A stretch of 64,000 nt of DNA from Longilinea arvoryzae (GCF_001050235.1 NZ_DF967972.1:3227953-3291952); one strand, 5' to 3'. Positions 1 through 10,535 are shown, numbered from the stretch's first letter. The notes: generated by a model from the letters alone, not told the origin. Numbers and translations: made by a program.

Positions 1-1
1 C

Positions 2-214
2 ACCTGGTTCGACTTGAACCTGGTCGGCGGCGGTTTCAAAACAATCGCCTACCTGCTTCCCTTCGCGCACGCCGTGGATGCGACCCGCGCGGCGGTCGCC
101 GGGAACTATGCCGGCATTTTTCCACACCTCTGGTGGGTGATCGGATATGCGCTTGTCATTTCGATCATCGCAGTCATCGCCTTCCGGCGGAAGATGAGCG
201 GTGATCAAATCTAA
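2..214 (+). CDS. ABC-2 type transporter permease, C-terminal fragment (gene starts before the window)
   Basis: Only the last 70 codons are visible; the frame is open back to base 2, so the gene begins outside the window. The visible part has a short amphipathic segment (LLPFAHAVDATRAAVAG) followed by one strong membrane helix (VIGYALVISIIAVIAF) and a short charged cytoplasmic tail. That is how ABC-2 family permeases (drug, polysaccharide or lipid exporters) usually end. The substrate cannot be told. The gene converges on uvrB and is closed by the hairpin just downstream. The family call rests on the C-terminus alone and is moderate. Confidence 0.6.
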   Translation, partial: TWFDLNLVGGGFKTIAYLLPFAHAVDATRAAVAGNYAGIFPHLWWVIGYALVISIIAVIAFRRKMSGDQI

Positions 215-225
215 ACCAATACTTC

Positions 226-268
226 AAAAAAAACGGGCATGCCATCGATTACGGCATGTCCGTTTTTT
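226..268. terminator. Bidirectional intrinsic terminator
   Basis: A 10-bp stem (234-243 with 253-262, one G-T pair) has an A-run on its left and TTTTTT on its right. It can therefore end transcription in both directions, serving the permease fragment (+) and uvrB (-), which converge here. Confidence 0.85.
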
Positions 269-325
269 AATATTATCCTGAGTCACGCTTCAGCCGCACA
301 GCTTCCGTGCGCGGAATCGGATTAC

Positions 326-2371
326 CTAAACATCCTCACCCGCCAGAAGTTTGGCGCGCTGCCAGGGGGTCAGGTCCGATTCTTCGGCCATCAGATTGCG
401 CAGGCCGTAAATCTGGTCGCGCAGCACCGCGGCACGCTCGAATTCGAGGTCCTTGGCGGCCTGCTTCATCTCCTTTTCCATTTCGGAGATCATGCGCTGG
501 ATCTCTTTGCGCGGAATACCGGAAGGTTTGCCTTCCCCGGCGCCATATTCGCCGCGGGCTTCAGCTACCTGTTTCTCGCCCATGCGTTCGGTCAGATCAT
601 GGATCGCCTTGACAATGGTCACCGGTTCGATGCCGTGCTCGTCGTTGTACTTCTTCTGTTTGACGCGCCGGCGGTTGGTCTCGCCGATCGCGGCCTGCAT
701 CGAATCGGTGATATGGTCGGCGTACATAATGACCCTGCCGTTCACGTTACGGGACGCGCGGCCAATGGTCTGGATCAACGCGGTGCTCGAACGCAGGAAG
801 CCTTCCTTGTCCGCGTCCAGGATACCCACCAGGGATACTTCCGGCAGATCCAGGCCTTCACGCAGCAGGTTGATGCCCACCAGCACATCGAACACGCCCA
901 GGCGCAGGTCGCGCAGGATGCCGATGCGTTCCAACGTTTCCACCTCGGAGTGCAGGTAGTGAACCTTGATGCCCAACTCCATCAGGTAATCCGCCAGATC
1001 TTCGGACATCCGCTTGGTCATTGTGGTCACCAGGACGCGCTCACCGTGCTCAGTGCGCAGGCGAATTTCCTTGACCAGGTCGTCCACCTGGCCCTGAGTC
1101 GGGCGAACCTCCACCTGTGGATCGAGCAGGCCGGTCGGGCGAATGATCTGCTCGACCACCTGCGAAGCTCGCTGCATCTCATACGGCCCCGGCGTCGCCG
1201 AGGTATAGACGGTATACCCCATGTGATGTTCGAACTCATCGAATTTGAGCGGCCGGTTATCGATCGCCGACGGCAACCGGAAACCGTATTCGACCAGGGT
1301 ATTCTTGCGGTTGCGATCGCCGTTGTACATGCCGCGGATCTGCGGAACCGTCATGTGGGATTCATCCAGCACCAGCAGGTATTCACTGGGCAGGTAATCG
1401 ATCAGCGTCCACGGCGCCGAACCCGCCGGGCGCTGGTCGAGATGGCGGGAATAGTTCTCAATGCCGGAGCAGTAACCCACTTCGCGCAGCATTTCCAGGT
1501 CGTAGCGCGTGCGCTGCTCGATCCTCTGCGCTTCGAGGTATTTATCGTGCGCCTTGAAGTAAGCCAGACGTTCTTCGAGTTCCGACTCGATATCGTTGAT
1601 GGCTTTCTTGAGGCCGTCTTCCTGGGCAATGTAGTGCTTGGCCGGGTAGATCTCGATCTTTTCCGGCGTCTCCAGGATTTCGCCAGTCACCGGATTGACC
1701 GTGATGATGCGTTCGACCTCATCCCCGAAGAACGTGATCCTGTAGGCCAGCTTGTCTTCATAGGCCGGGAAGATCTCCAGAGTGTCGCCGCGCACGCGAA
1801 AAGCGCCCGGGTGCAGGTCCATATCGTTGCGCTGGTACTGGCTCTCCACCAACTGGCGCAGCAAAGCATGCCGGCGGTACAAACCGCCCACCTCGAGCGT
1901 GATGATCACGCTGCCGTAGGTGGCCGGGTTGCCCAGCCCGTAGATGCAGGATACCGAGGCCACGATGATGACATCACGGCGCGACATGAGCGCCTTGGTT
2001 GCCGCCAGGCGCAGCCGGTCGATCTCTTCATTGATTTCGGTTTCCTTCTCGATATACAGGTCGCGTTTCGGAACGTACGCTTCGGGCTGATAATAATCGT
2101 AGTACGAGACGAAATACTCGACCGCGTTTTCGGGAAAAAACTCTTTGAATTCAGCGTATAACTGCGCCGCCAGGGTCTTGTTGTGAGCCATGACCAGCGC
2201 CGGCAACTTGGTTTGGGCGATGACATTCGCAATCGTAAAAGTCTTGCCCGTACCGGTCGCACCCAGCAGCACCTGATGTTTGAAACCGGATTCGACGCCG
2301 GCCACCAATTCACGAATTGCCTCGGGTTGGTCGCCGGTCGGTTCATAGGGAGCGTGTAATTTGAAATCCAT
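326..2371 (-). CDS. uvrB: UvrABC excision nuclease subunit B
   Basis: UvrB takes the damaged strand from UvrA, verifies the lesion and positions UvrC for dual incision in nucleotide excision repair. The 681-residue protein has the usual family length. Visible motifs: Walker A GATGTGKT at about 37-44; the damage-sensing beta-hairpin [10 protein letters not shown] at 91-100; the DESH Walker B; helicase motifs V/VI ([16 protein letters not shown]); and a C-terminal UVR motif ([19 protein letters not shown]) that binds UvrC. The start [15 protein letters not shown] matches the family N-terminus. On the minus strand, TATGAT/TAAAAT-like boxes near 2410-2420 could be its -10. It lies just downstream of the mfd/two-component operon on the same strand but is separated by 58 bases. 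Confidence 0.98.
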   Translation of the reverse strand: MDFKLHAPYEPTGDQPEAIRELVAGVESGFKHQVLLGATGTGKTFTIANVIAQTKLPALVMAHNKTLAAQLYAEFKEFFPENAVEYFVSYYDYYQPEAYVPKRDLYIEKETEINEEIDRLRLAATKALMSRRDVIIVASVSCIYGLGNPATYGSVIITLEVGGLYRRHALLRQLVESQYQRNDMDLHPGAFRVRGDTLEIFPAYEDKLAYRITFFGDEVERIITVNPVTGEILETPEKIEIYPAKHYIAQEDGLKKAINDIESELEERLAYFKAHDKYLEAQRIEQRTRYDLEMLREVGYCSGIENYSRHLDQRPAGSAPWTLIDYLPSEYLLVLDESHMTVPQIRGMYNGDRNRKNTLVEYGFRLPSAIDNRPLKFDEFEHHMGYTVYTSATPGPYEMQRASQVVEQIIRPTGLLDPQVEVRPTQGQVDDLVKEIRLRTEHGERVLVTTMTKRMSEDLADYLMELGIKVHYLHSEVETLERIGILRDLRLGVFDVLVGINLLREGLDLPEVSLVGILDADKEGFLRSSTALIQTIGRASRNVNGRVIMYADHITDSMQAAIGETNRRRVKQKKYNDEHGIEPVTIVKAIHDLTERMGEKQVAEARGEYGAGEGKPSGIPRKEIQRMISEMEKEMKQAAKDLEFERAAVLRDQIYGLRNLMAEESDLTPWQRAKLLAGEDV

Positions 2372-2429
2372 CCTGGACCTTTCTGATCTACGGCACCAAT
2401 AGAGATCAATTGTTCTATTTTATCATACT

Positions 2430-3803
2430 CTACGCGGATGGGAAACGCAGATCGAAAATAGCGCCGCCGTGTTCATGATTGGCCGCGGTCAGGGTGCCGC
2501 CCATCAATTCGGCTAACTGGCGCGCGATGGCCAACCCCAGTCCGGTGCCGCCCTGCTCCCGGCTGCGGGCGCGGTCGGCGCGGTAGAAGCGTTCGAACAG
2601 GTGCGGCAGCGCTTCAGGGGTTATACCGGGGCCGCCGTCGTGAACGGAAACCTGCACGAACCGTTCGCTGCAATCAATAGATAAATCCACCCGGCCGTTT
2701 TCAGGAGTAAACCGCAGGGCATTGGCAAGCACATTGTTCAGAATTTGTTCGATGCGTAACGGGTCGCCCATCACGCGCGGACATTCACGCTCGCTCTTCG
2801 GATTCAGCACCAGGTCGATCGACCGTTCCCGGGCTGCGGGTTGAAATCGCGCCACGACATCGATTGCCAGTTGCTGCAAATCCACAGCGATGCTTTCAAG
2901 TTTCAATTCCCGGGCATCCGCCAGCGCCAGCGTGCGCAGATCTTCCACCAGGCGCGCCAGGGTTGTATTTTGATCCAATGCCACCTGCAGGTTCGCGGCC
3001 GTCATGGGATAGATGCCGTCCTGCATGGCTTCGAGTTGTGCGCGTTGCACGGCCAGCGGTGTGCGCAGCTCGTGCGCGATATCGGCCGTCATCGCCTGGC
3101 GGCGCGCTTCGGACTCTTGCAGGGAAGCCGCCATATGATTGAAGGATTGTCCCAACGTGGCCAATTCATCGTTGCCCTGGACCTGTACACGCTGCGATAA
3201 ATCACCCTCCGCCATCCGCCTGGCAGCCAGTTCGAGCTGTTGCATGGGTCTGGCCAGCCCGCTGCCCACCAGCAGGGCCAGTATCACCGCCAGTACCAGC
3301 GCAATCCCACCGGCCAGCAGGGAGATGTTGTTCAGGCGCTGTACCAGACGCTGGCCACCGCCCAAATTCGTCCCCAATCCGCCTTCGGCCCACAAATACC
3401 CGATGATCTTGCCCCGGGCGTCCTTCATCTGCACGGCTTCAGCCAGCAGGCTGGCCGAGACTCTCTGACCGGCGGTTTGCAAACCGGCCGTATCGAAAAC
3501 CAGGACTCCTTCCGCGTCGATCAATCGCAGCCGCTGGTTCATCATTCCACCCATGCCGAGACCGCGCCCCTGGCCGCCGTGCACCGATTGCAGCAGGCTG
3601 TCCGCGCCCTGCCAGCTCTGGTGAGCGGTGTAATAATCCTTCAGCGAACTGACCAGCTCATCCAAACCAACCATGCCGCCGCTGGTCATGTAGGTTTCCA
3701 CCTGACTTGCCACACTCAGGCGCGCGAAAACCGTGATTGCCACAATCGGCACCAATGCCACCAGGATGAACGCCAAAATCAAACGCAGGCGCATATTTGT
3801 CAT
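2430..3803 (-). CDS. Membrane sensor histidine kinase (BaeS-like)
   Basis: Sensor of a two-component pair with the response regulator immediately upstream (4-base ATGA overlap, so translationally coupled). Order: TM1 at about 6-27; an extracytoplasmic sensor region at about 28-158 rich in Gly and Met; TM2 at about 159-182; HAMP at 183-235; HisKA with phospho-acceptor His244 in DIAHELRTPL; HATPase with N box NNVLANALRF, G1 box DGGPG and G2 box GGTGLGLA. All catalytic boxes are intact. The signal sensed is unknown. The Met/Gly-rich stretch GLGMGGMMNQ (about 81-90) in the sensor loop might suggest metal or envelope stress; that is speculation. Confidence 0.93.
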   Translation of the reverse strand: MTNMRLRLILAFILVALVPIVAITVFARLSVASQVETYMTSGGMVGLDELVSSLKDYYTAHQSWQGADSLLQSVHGGQGRGLGMGGMMNQRLRLIDAEGVLVFDTAGLQTAGQRVSASLLAEAVQMKDARGKIIGYLWAEGGLGTNLGGGQRLVQRLNNISLLAGGIALVLAVILALLVGSGLARPMQQLELAARRMAEGDLSQRVQVQGNDELATLGQSFNHMAASLQESEARRQAMTADIAHELRTPLAVQRAQLEAMQDGIYPMTAANLQVALDQNTTLARLVEDLRTLALADARELKLESIAVDLQQLAIDVVARFQPAARERSIDLVLNPKSERECPRVMGDPLRIEQILNNVLANALRFTPENGRVDLSIDCSERFVQVSVHDGGPGITPEALPHLFERFYRADRARSREQGGTGLGLAIARQLAELMGGTLTAANHEHGGAIFDLRFPSA

Positions 3804-4480
3804 TCCTTTCGAAAGCGGTACCCCACTCCGTACACGGTCTCGATGTACTGCGGTTCTTTGGGATCAGCTTCCAGTTTGGCGCGCAGATTCTTGATATGCG
3901 CGTCGATGGTACGGTCATATCCTTCGTAAGCGGTGCCCTGAACGGCTTCCAGAAGCTGCAGGCGGTTGAAGACCCGGCCGGGCTGGTCGACCATGGCGAC
4001 CAACAGGTTGAATTCGGTCGGGGTCAATTCCACCCCATCTCCGCCGCGCGTGACGGTGTGCGCATCCAGATCGATCACCAGGTCGAACGAGCGCAGCACC
4101 GAATTGACCGTCCTGACCGCTCCCGATCGGCGCAGCACCGCCCGCACCCGGGCCACAACCTCGCGCGGCGAATAAGGCTTGGTAATATAATCGTCCGCGC
4201 CCAACTCCAGGCCAACCAGGCGGTCGGTTTCCTCGACCCGCGCCGTGAGCATGATGATGGGCGTTTCTCCCTTGCGCCGGATGGCGCGGGCGACATCGAG
4301 CCCATCCATTCCGGGCAGGTTTAGATCCAGCAGAACGAGATCCGGATGGTGCGTTTCCCATAATGCCAATCCCTGATCGCCGCGCTTCGCGATGAGCACT
4401 GAATAACCACTGGCTTCCAGATAGGAGCGTAGTATCTTGACCAGTTCGGCCTCGTCCTCAACGATCAGGATGGTCGCCAT
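3800..4480 (-). CDS. OmpR-family response regulator (BaeR-like)
   Basis: Receiver plus winged-helix DNA-binding regulator, 226 residues. The receiver spans 1-115 with acidic pocket EDE at 8-10, phospho-acceptor Asp52 (LLDLNLPGMDG) and Lys in TKPYSPREV. The C-terminal Trans_reg_C wing follows (TPTEFNLLVAM, DRTIDAHIKNLRAKL, YGVGYRF). I chose the ATG at 4480, not the upstream ATG at 4507, because AAAGGTGG precedes it at good spacing and [10 protein letters not shown] is the family N-terminus. The gene overlaps the mfd 3' end by 23 bases and the kinase by 4, so it is expressed with mfd. Confidence 0.94.
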   Translation of the reverse strand: MATILIVEDEAELVKILRSYLEASGYSVLIAKRGDQGLALWETHHPDLVLLDLNLPGMDGLDVARAIRRKGETPIIMLTARVEETDRLVGLELGADDYITKPYSPREVVARVRAVLRRSGAVRTVNSVLRSFDLVIDLDAHTVTRGGDGVELTPTEFNLLVAMVDQPGRVFNRLQLLEAVQGTAYEGYDRTIDAHIKNLRAKLEADPKEPQYIETVYGVGYRFRKE

Positions 4481-7400
4481 TTTCCGCCACCTTTCGAAGT
4501 GTGTCAATCAGGAGTTCTTTCCAGCCATCCGGATCACCATTCAAGGACAGCCAGTAGGCATTTTTTCCGGCGCGGGCCTGCGGCCCCAGGTTGGGTAAAT
4601 TCCGGGCTGGGAAACCATCCGGCAGCGGCGGAAAACGCAGCACCAACTGGTCATTCTCGAGCGTCACGGATGCCAGACCGGCCTTCTCGGCCAGCAGCTT
4701 GACCCGCATCTGGTAAAGCAGATTTTCAACGTCCTCCGGCAACACGCCGAAGCGATCGATGAATTCGTCCGCCATGAACTGCACCTCGGGTTCATTTTGC
4801 AAATCCGCCAACCGGCGGTACAGACTGAGACGCAGATTTTGATCCGGCACGTAATCCGCCGGGATGCCGACCGAAATTGGCAAATCGACGGTCACCGCCA
4901 TGCGAATGGCGGCCGCGTTGATCAGCGTGGCCGTGTCCGCGGCGGCGGGAATCTTTTCCACCTGACGAATTTGACGGACGGCCTGCGCCAACAAACGGGT
5001 GTACAGGTGAAAGCCAACACTGGCGATATAACCCGACTGGCGCACACCCAGCATTTCACCCGCCCCGCGCATTTCCAGGTCGCGCATTGCGATGGAATAT
5101 CCGGCGCCGAGCTGAGCATTCTCGGCGATCACTTCCAGCCGTTCCTGACCTTCCGGGGTGGGTGCTTTGTGGCGGTGGCGGAAGAAATAGGCGTATGCGC
5201 GCTGTGCGCCGCGTCCCACCCGGCCGCGCAACTGGTAGAGTTGCGCCAGGCCGAAAGTATCCCCCCGATCGACAATCAGGGTATTCGCGTTTGGAATGTC
5301 CAGGCCGGACTCGATGATGGAGGTGCACAACAGGACGTCGATCTCGCCTTTCGTGAATTGCGTCATCACCTGAGACAATCCCTGTTCCTGCATTTGCCCG
5401 TGGGCAATGCCGATGCGCGCCTCCGGGACCAGCTTGTTGAGGTGCTTTTCCATGGCGCTGATCGTCTGCACGCGGTTGTGCACGAAAAACACCTGTCCGC
5501 CGCGTTCCATTTCGCGCAGAATCGCCTGGCGCGCCAGGCGGGGTGAATACGGTCCGATGTGGGTGATGATCGGCAGGCGTTCAGCCGGCGGGGTGTTGAT
5601 CTGTGAGATATCCCTCGCGCCGGTCAAAGCCAGGTAGAGCGTGCGCGGGATGGGGGTCGCGGTGAGCGTGAGCACATCCACCTCGGTGCGCAGCTTTTTG
5701 AAATGCTCCTTATGGGCCACGCCGAAACGCTGTTCCTCATCGATGATCACCAGCCCCAGATCTTTGAATTCCACATCCGGTTGGATCAAGCGATGTGTGC
5801 CGATGATGATATCCAGTTCGCCCGCCGCAAGCTTCAACAGAATTTCATCCTGCTCTCGGGACGTGCGGAAGCGCGATAACATCTCCACGTGCACCGGGTA
5901 GGCTGCCAGGCGCTGCCGGAAGGTCTCGAAGTGTTGCTGCGCCAGCACGGTGGTCGGCACCAGAACCGCCACCTGCTTGCCGTCCATGACGGCTTTGAAG
6001 GCGGCGCGCAGAGCGACTTCCGTTTTGCCGTAGCCGACGTCACCGCACAACAGGCGATCCATCGGGCGGGCAGTCTCCATATCCTTCTTGACGGCCTGAA
6101 TCGCTTTGTTTTGATCCTCGGTTTCCACGTACGGGAAGCTGGCCTCGAGTTCCTTTTGCCAGGGCGTATCCTGGCTGAAGGAAAACCCCCTGGCCACCTG
6201 ACGGCTGGCGTACAGGTCCAGCAGCTCGCGGGCCACCTGCAGCACTTCCTCGCGAACTTTTTGCTTGGTATTGGTCCACTCCGGGGTGCCCAGGCGCGTT
6301 GGAGAAGGTGGCTCGGCTTCCGGGCCGACATACCGGCTCAGACGATCGGCCTGGTGCACGGGCACGTAGAGCTGGTCGCCCCCGTCATACTCGACGCACA
6401 GGAACTCGCGTTCGATTCCTTCCAGGGTGCGTTTGACCAGCCCGGCGAAGCGTCCGATGCCGTAGTCGATGTGCACCACCCAGTCGCCGGGCTTCAGGTC
6501 GGTATAGACGGCCTCGGGAGCTTCGGCCTGCATGCGCGCGCGCACGCGCGGTTGCGGCCGCTCCCAACCGAAGATCTCCGCATCGGTCAGCAGGTGCAAT
6601 TGGCCGCCGGCCGGCAGATTCAACGACCAGCCTTCGGTCAGCGTGCCCTCGATGAACTCGGGAGAGAGATCCGAACCGGCTTCATTGGGGCGCTCGTTCC
6701 ACAATTCGCGCAGGCGCGATACCTGGCGCGAGATCACCCAACTGGGCTCACCTTTCCGGCACAGGTCTTCGATGTGTTCCACCAATTGCCGCAGGCGCCC
6801 GCCGAAACGCGGCCCGGGGATGAAGGCGGAAGACAGTTCCGAAGGTTCGGCCTCGCCTGCGTGCCCCAATTGCAGCCAGATATGGCCTGTCAGACTGTCG
6901 ATGACCTCAGACCAGCTCAGGTAAGGGATCGGATACGTTTCAGAAAGCGTGCCTTCGGTGATGCTTTCAGCGCGCAGACGCACGGCCTGCTCCTCGATTT
7001 CGACCGCCTGGGATTGCAGCAGATCCATATCGTCGACCAGGGTCAGCGCGCCCTTCGGCAGGTAATCGAGCAGGCTGGATACGGCCGGGTGCACGACCGG
7101 AATGTAGAACTCGTCCACTTCCCGACCGGCGGGCAGAATCCCGACCGCACGCCCGGGCAGCAATTCGCGCGCCGGGGTCACCAGCAATTGATCCAGTTTG
7201 GCCACAGTGCGTTGGCTGGCCGGATCGAAACGGCGCAGCAAGTCAATTTCATCCCCAAAGAACTCGATGCGCACCGGCAGCGGTTCAGCCGGCGGCCAGA
7301 TATCCAGAATGCCGCCGCGGCGCGAGAATTGTCCCGGTTCGAGCACGATATCCGCGGCCTGATAACCGATAGCCACCCACGATCGCGCCAGTTCATCGGG

Positions 7401-7862
7401 AGGTAGGGATTGATTGATCTTGATCGTCCGGCTGGCCTTGATAAAATCGCGCCGCGGCAGGGTGCGCGTCATCAACGCCCGCACGGTTGTAACCACGATG
7501 GGCGGCACATCCGGTTTGGACGAGCCGACCAGGTGATATACCGCCAAAGCCGTCAATGCCTGCAGGCGGTCCCGGCGGGTGTTATCGCCCCAGGCAGCCT
7601 GTTCGTAGAAAAGCGGAGTCGGTTCTGAAAAATAAAAGCGCGGCGCGTTCCTGGCCCAAAAGCTTACCTCATCCAGCAGGGTGAGTGCATGCTGCGGGCG
7701 ATCGGTCACCAAGACCAACGGCTGCTGCAAATCCTGGTACAGCGCGGCAGCCAGAGGTAAGCGGGCGGCTCGCATCAAACCCAGGCCGGGCAGTTGCGCC
7801 CCAGCCTTGAGATTGTCGACCAAAGCCTGATATGCCGGTAGTTTGCGAATCGCGTCGAGCAA
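4458..7862 (-). CDS. mfd: Transcription-repair coupling factor
   Basis: Mfd is a dsDNA translocase that removes RNA polymerase stalled at lesions and recruits UvrA; uvrB is nearby. The 1134-residue protein is full length. Order: N-terminal UvrB-like module (about 1-330); RNA-polymerase interaction domain (about 455-520: [16 protein letters not shown]); RecG-like helicase with Walker A GDVGYGKT at about 606-614, DEEQ box ([10 protein letters not shown]) and motif VI (QLRGRVGR); and a C-terminal TRCF domain. It follows pth by 12 bases and overlaps the response regulator, so the whole set reads as one operon. Confidence 0.98.
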   Translation of the reverse strand: MLDAIRKLPAYQALVDNLKAGAQLPGLGLMRAARLPLAAALYQDLQQPLVLVTDRPQHALTLLDEVSFWARNAPRFYFSEPTPLFYEQAAWGDNTRRDRLQALTALAVYHLVGSSKPDVPPIVVTTVRALMTRTLPRRDFIKASRTIKINQSLPPDELARSWVAIGYQAADIVLEPGQFSRRGGILDIWPPAEPLPVRIEFFGDEIDLLRRFDPASQRTVAKLDQLLVTPARELLPGRAVGILPAGREVDEFYIPVVHPAVSSLLDYLPKGALTLVDDMDLLQSQAVEIEEQAVRLRAESITEGTLSETYPIPYLSWSEVIDSLTGHIWLQLGHAGEAEPSELSSAFIPGPRFGGRLRQLVEHIEDLCRKGEPSWVISRQVSRLRELWNERPNEAGSDLSPEFIEGTLTEGWSLNLPAGGQLHLLTDAEIFGWERPQPRVRARMQAEAPEAVYTDLKPGDWVVHIDYGIGRFAGLVKRTLEGIEREFLCVEYDGGDQLYVPVHQADRLSRYVGPEAEPPSPTRLGTPEWTNTKQKVREEVLQVARELLDLYASRQVARGFSFSQDTPWQKELEASFPYVETEDQNKAIQAVKKDMETARPMDRLLCGDVGYGKTEVALRAAFKAVMDGKQVAVLVPTTVLAQQHFETFRQRLAAYPVHVEMLSRFRTSREQDEILLKLAAGELDIIIGTHRLIQPDVEFKDLGLVIIDEEQRFGVAHKEHFKKLRTEVDVLTLTATPIPRTLYLALTGARDISQINTPPAERLPIITHIGPYSPRLARQAILREMERGGQVFFVHNRVQTISAMEKHLNKLVPEARIGIAHGQMQEQGLSQVMTQFTKGEIDVLLCTSIIESGLDIPNANTLIVDRGDTFGLAQLYQLRGRVGRGAQRAYAYFFRHRHKAPTPEGQERLEVIAENAQLGAGYSIAMRDLEMRGAGEMLGVRQSGYIASVGFHLYTRLLAQAVRQIRQVEKIPAAADTATLINAAAIRMAVTVDLPISVGIPADYVPDQNLRLSLYRRLADLQNEPEVQFMADEFIDRFGVLPEDVENLLYQMRVKLLAEKAGLASVTLENDQLVLRFPPLPDGFPARNLPNLGPQARAGKNAYWLSLNGDPDGWKELLIDTLRKVAENGDHPDR

Positions 7863-7874
7863 TCGAACTGCCTT

Positions 7875-8483
7875 TCACTGAATGGAACCGTTGAACTGGT
7901 TCATGGCCGCATCCAGTCCATCCAGAATAAAAATCTTAATCGCTTCGACCGCGCGGTCGAGGGTGGGTGATAGAATTTCCTGATCCGCCTTCGAGAAATC
8001 TTGAAGGACGTAGGTCGCTGCGTCCATCTGGCCTGGCGGGCGCCCGATACCAATCCGCAGGCGCGGGAAGGTCGGGGTTCCGACTTTTTGGATGGTGGAT
8101 TCGACCCCTTTTTGCCCGGCCGAACCGCCGCCCGGGCGCAGGCGCAGTGTTCCCACCGGTAGGTCAAGATCATCATGGGCAACGATCAACTGGTCGAGTG
8201 GCACCTTGTAATATCGCAGCAGCGAGCCGATTGCCTCACCCGAGAGGTTCATATACGTCTGGGGCTTGGCAACGATGATCTTGCGTCCCTGCCACAATCC
8301 ACTCCCGATCAAGGCCTTCGATTGCACTTTTCCGATCTTAATATCAAACACCGCACACAACCGGTCGATGGTCATGAAGCCCACGTTATGCCGGTTGCCG
8401 CGATATTCGCGGCCAGGATTGCCCAACCCAACTACCAGGAAGGGAAATTCGGGCGATCGTGAGTGTTGCGCTACATTCTCCAA
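7875..8483 (-). CDS. pth: Peptidyl-tRNA hydrolase
   Basis: Releases peptides from prematurely dissociated peptidyl-tRNA so that tRNA can be recycled. The 202-residue sequence has the family signature GLGNPGREY (19-27), the catalytic His at about 32 (NRHNVGF), the KPQTYMNLSG motif and HDDLDLP, then RPGGGSAGQKG. Length is normal, with a short N-terminal extension (MENVAQHSRSPEF) before the family start. It lies between a secreted protein (6 bases upstream) and mfd (12 bases downstream) in the same operon. Confidence 0.97.
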   Translation of the reverse strand: MENVAQHSRSPEFPFLVVGLGNPGREYRGNRHNVGFMTIDRLCAVFDIKIGKVQSKALIGSGLWQGRKIIVAKPQTYMNLSGEAIGSLLRYYKVPLDQLIVAHDDLDLPVGTLRLRPGGGSAGQKGVESTIQKVGTPTFPRLRIGIGRPPGQMDAATYVLQDFSKADQEILSPTLDRAVEAIKIFILDGLDAAMNQFNGSIQ

Positions 8484-8489
8484 GGAACT

Positions 8490-9089
8490 CTATCTCCGTC
8501 CCAGGCGTCGAACGCCCAGATAAATTGCGAAAAGAACGAACAAGCCCAACGTTGCCATCAAACCGTAAGTCACCCCACCTCGCAGGTCCGCACCTGTCAC
8601 CGAAACCGGGTTGGGCGGCTGCGGCGTGGGTGTGTCGCTCAGGGTGACCGGCGTGGGTGTGGGTGAAGGACTCGCGGCCTGGGTAACGTTGGCTTCCACT
8701 GCGGGCGTGTTGGTCTCGATGGCCGAATAATTGCGCACGCGCACCCCGGCGACTTCGTAGATCGCCTCACTGCCATCCGTTTTGGTGACCTTCAATCGCA
8801 GGTGGTAAACCCCGTCCGAAATGGTGGTCGTATCCCAACTGGCCAGGACGTTGTTCTCGACGGATGGAATCTGGTCCTGGATGAGAAACCAGGTCTGCGT
8901 CAGGTCATTCTCATAGCGAAACTCGACCAGCGCTGAGGCAAAGCCTTCCATCGCAGTCGAACCGCTCAATGAAACTACGCCCTGCACGGCTTGTCCGGGC
9001 AGGAGGGTATCGATTCGGGGCGCCGCTGCGGTTTGTTGAGCGAACCCGAACCAACCAACGATCAGAAGTGAGAAAATCCACTGGAACAT
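8490..9089 (-). CDS. Secreted membrane-anchored protein with Ig-like domain, function unknown
   Basis: First gene of the pth-mfd operon, 199 residues. It has an N-terminal signal peptide (about 1-23, cleavage near AAA-PRID) and a beta-rich domain at about 24-125. PGQAVQGVVSLSGS and WDTTTISDGVYHLRLKV resemble the Ig-like/cadherin-like folds found in many Chloroflexota surface proteins. A Thr/Pro/Ser-rich linker (SPSPTPTPVTL, TPTPQPP) leads to a C-terminal helix (about 168-190) with a basic end, so it is anchored with the domain outside. The start is the ATG at 9089; TATAGA lies 5 bases upstream and no ribosome site is visible, so the mRNA may be nearly leaderless. No enzymatic motif is seen. 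Confidence 0.8.
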   Translation of the reverse strand: MFQWIFSLLIVGWFGFAQQTAAAPRIDTLLPGQAVQGVVSLSGSTAMEGFASALVEFRYENDLTQTWFLIQDQIPSVENNVLASWDTTTISDGVYHLRLKVTKTDGSEAIYEVAGVRVRNYSAIETNTPAVEANVTQAASPSPTPTPVTLSDTPTPQPPNPVSVTGADLRGGVTYGLMATLGLFVLFAIYLGVRRLGRR

Positions 9090-9196
9090 GGCAATCTATA
9101 AGTTTAACATGTTCCGTGAGAACACGCAAATCTTCCTGTTTACAGGATGAAGGTCCGCTCGTCCGGACCATCAGCGGAGATCACCGGATCTGCAGG

Positions 9197-9538
9197 TTAA
9201 TGACCCGGCGAAGGAGCAATCCCGATCAGGACGATTAACGGCTCGGCATTGTTATTGGTCACACTGTGCGGCAGTGAAGACGGCGCCCACACCAGCATAC
9301 CCGGGCCGGCGTTATGAAATTCATCGCCCACCTGAAAATATCCGCTCCCCTCCAGGACAAAATAGAATTTATCCTCACCAACGTGAATGTGGATCGGTTG
9401 CGACTGCCCGGTGGTAAAGCAATGAACCCCAAGTAGAATGTTTTCACTTTGCGCCAGGGTGGCTTTGAAGACTTTGTTTTCATCGCTGCCAATGAAGGCA
9501 TGATAATCGATAAAGTAACCCGGTTCTTTGGTGTCCAT
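9197..9538 (-). CDS. Cupin-domain protein
   Basis: A single-domain 113-residue cupin. Motif 1 residues appear as HIHVGEDKFYFVLEGSG (two His and a Glu for metal) and motif 2 as PSSLPHSVTN (last metal His). Such small cupins are often sugar isomerases, dioxygenase-like enzymes or binding proteins; nothing here fixes a substrate. It is monocistronic on the minus strand, and its start faces the divergent membrane-protein gene at 9660. Confidence 0.85.
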   Translation of the reverse strand: MDTKEPGYFIDYHAFIGSDENKVFKATLAQSENILLGVHCFTTGQSQPIHIHVGEDKFYFVLEGSGYFQVGDEFHNAGPGMLVWAPSSLPHSVTNNNAEPLIVLIGIAPSPGH

Positions 9539-9643
9539 CTGGTATCCTTACACAAAATGAGGATTTGATTTCTGCAGAGATTATTGCAGAATAGACCGTG
9601 AAAATCAATGGATACGATGAATCCCACACCGATCCGGGTATGT

Positions 9644-9649
9644 TATAAT
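9644..9649 (+). promoter_or_regulatory. Extended -10 box (TGTTATAAT) close to a start codon
   Basis: TATAAT with TGn before it ends 10 bases before the ATG at 9660. No Shine-Dalgarno lies between, which suggests a very short or absent leader. Confidence 0.6.
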
Positions 9650-9659
9650 GAATTGAAAT

Positions 9660-10124
9660 ATGGCAGATAATCTCGCATCCATCCCGCTGGAAGAAACACC
9701 GCCGCAAACGCCGCAGTTGCCGCCGGCCCCCACCCAATCCACAGCATCACGTCGCCGTCTGGTGGGGGTCATCATTATCGCCGTGGTAGTGGTCGGGTTG
9801 CTGATCTTTGGCCTGGTCATGCTCCTGAGCGCCGACGCAGCCACAACCAGCGAAATTCGAGATATCTTCATCATCTTCATGGCGCTCGAATCGCTCGTCC
9901 TGGGCGTCGCGATGGTCATCTTGATCGTTCAATTAGCCACCCTGATCAACCTCATCCAGAACGATCTCAAGCCCATTCTCAAATCGACCAACGAAACGGT
10001 GAGCACGCTGCGCGGGACTGCCACATTCATCAGCAATAACATCACCGAACCAGTGATCAAGCTCAACGAATATCTGGCCGGTCTTAAGAAACTCCTGGAT
10101 ATCCTCCGCCCTGGTCGGCGGTAA
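9660..10124 (+). CDS. Small membrane protein, two helices (DUF948-like)
   Basis: 154 residues. It has a Pro/Thr-rich cytoplasmic N-terminus (1-32), two membrane helices (about 33-59 and 69-97), and a C-terminal amphipathic tail (LINLIQNDLKPILKSTNETVSTLRGTA) of the kind seen in DUF948 proteins, which often sit beside YtxH genes. A YtxH gene follows 48 bases later. Both look like general-stress or envelope proteins; the role is inferred from this pairing only. Confidence 0.75.
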   Translation: MADNLASIPLEETPPQTPQLPPAPTQSTASRRRLVGVIIIAVVVVGLLIFGLVMLLSADAATTSEIRDIFIIFMALESLVLGVAMVILIVQLATLINLIQNDLKPILKSTNETVSTLRGTATFISNNITEPVIKLNEYLAGLKKLLDILRPGRR

Positions 10125-10172
10125 TCCGGGCGACCATCTCATCAGCGTTTGTAACGAAAGGAGAAAGGTCCC

Positions 10173-10535
10173 ATGGCAGAACGAGATGATTTTGGCGCTT
10201 TTGTGATCGGTTTTATCGTGGGTGCAGTCTCAGGCGCCGTGACAGCCCTCCTGCTGGCCCCCCAGTCCGGAGCGGAAACCCGTACCTACATCAAAGAGCG
10301 CGCCATCGAACTGGGCGACACCGCCACGAAGACCATCAACGAAACCTACGATCAGGCTCAGGTCTCAGCCAATGAAGCCGTGAAACGGGCTGAAGGCGTT
10401 CTTAAAGAAGCCAAGAAACGTGCAAGCGACCTGGCTGACCTCGGTAAATCCGCCTACGAAGAACAGAAATCCAAGCTGACCAACGTGCTTTCCAAGAATA
10501 TCGAGGAACCCCCGGTTCCCCCGACGGAAGGTTAA
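10173..10535 (+). CDS. YtxH-family protein
   Basis: 120 residues. One N-terminal glycine-rich membrane segment (AFVIGFIVGAVSGAVTALLLAPQSG) is the YtxH hallmark. A long amphipathic, alanine-rich helix or coiled coil follows (about 40-105), with a short Pro-rich end. A strong ribosome site (GAAAGGAG) precedes the ATG. Members in Firmicutes are general-stress proteins. It pairs with the DUF948-like gene just upstream, and an intrinsic terminator lies 24 bases downstream. Confidence 0.88.
   Translation: MAERDDFGAFVIGFIVGAVSGAVTALLLAPQSGAETRTYIKERAIELGDTATKTINETYDQAQVSANEAVKRAEGVLKEAKKRASDLADLGKSAYEEQKSKLTNVLSKNIEEPPVPPTEG

Noticed and set aside
239..2161. 640-codon open frame on the plus strand
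   Set aside because: It lies antisense to uvrB, has no ribosome site or recognisable family, and is rich in residues expected from reading a high-GC gene backwards.
2372..2429. LexA/SOS box upstream of uvrB
   Set aside because: GAAC is present but no opposing GTTC at SOS-box spacing, so I do not claim SOS control.
5889..7406. 505-codon open frame on the plus strand
   Set aside because: Antisense shadow of mfd; mfd has complete helicase motifs through this region.
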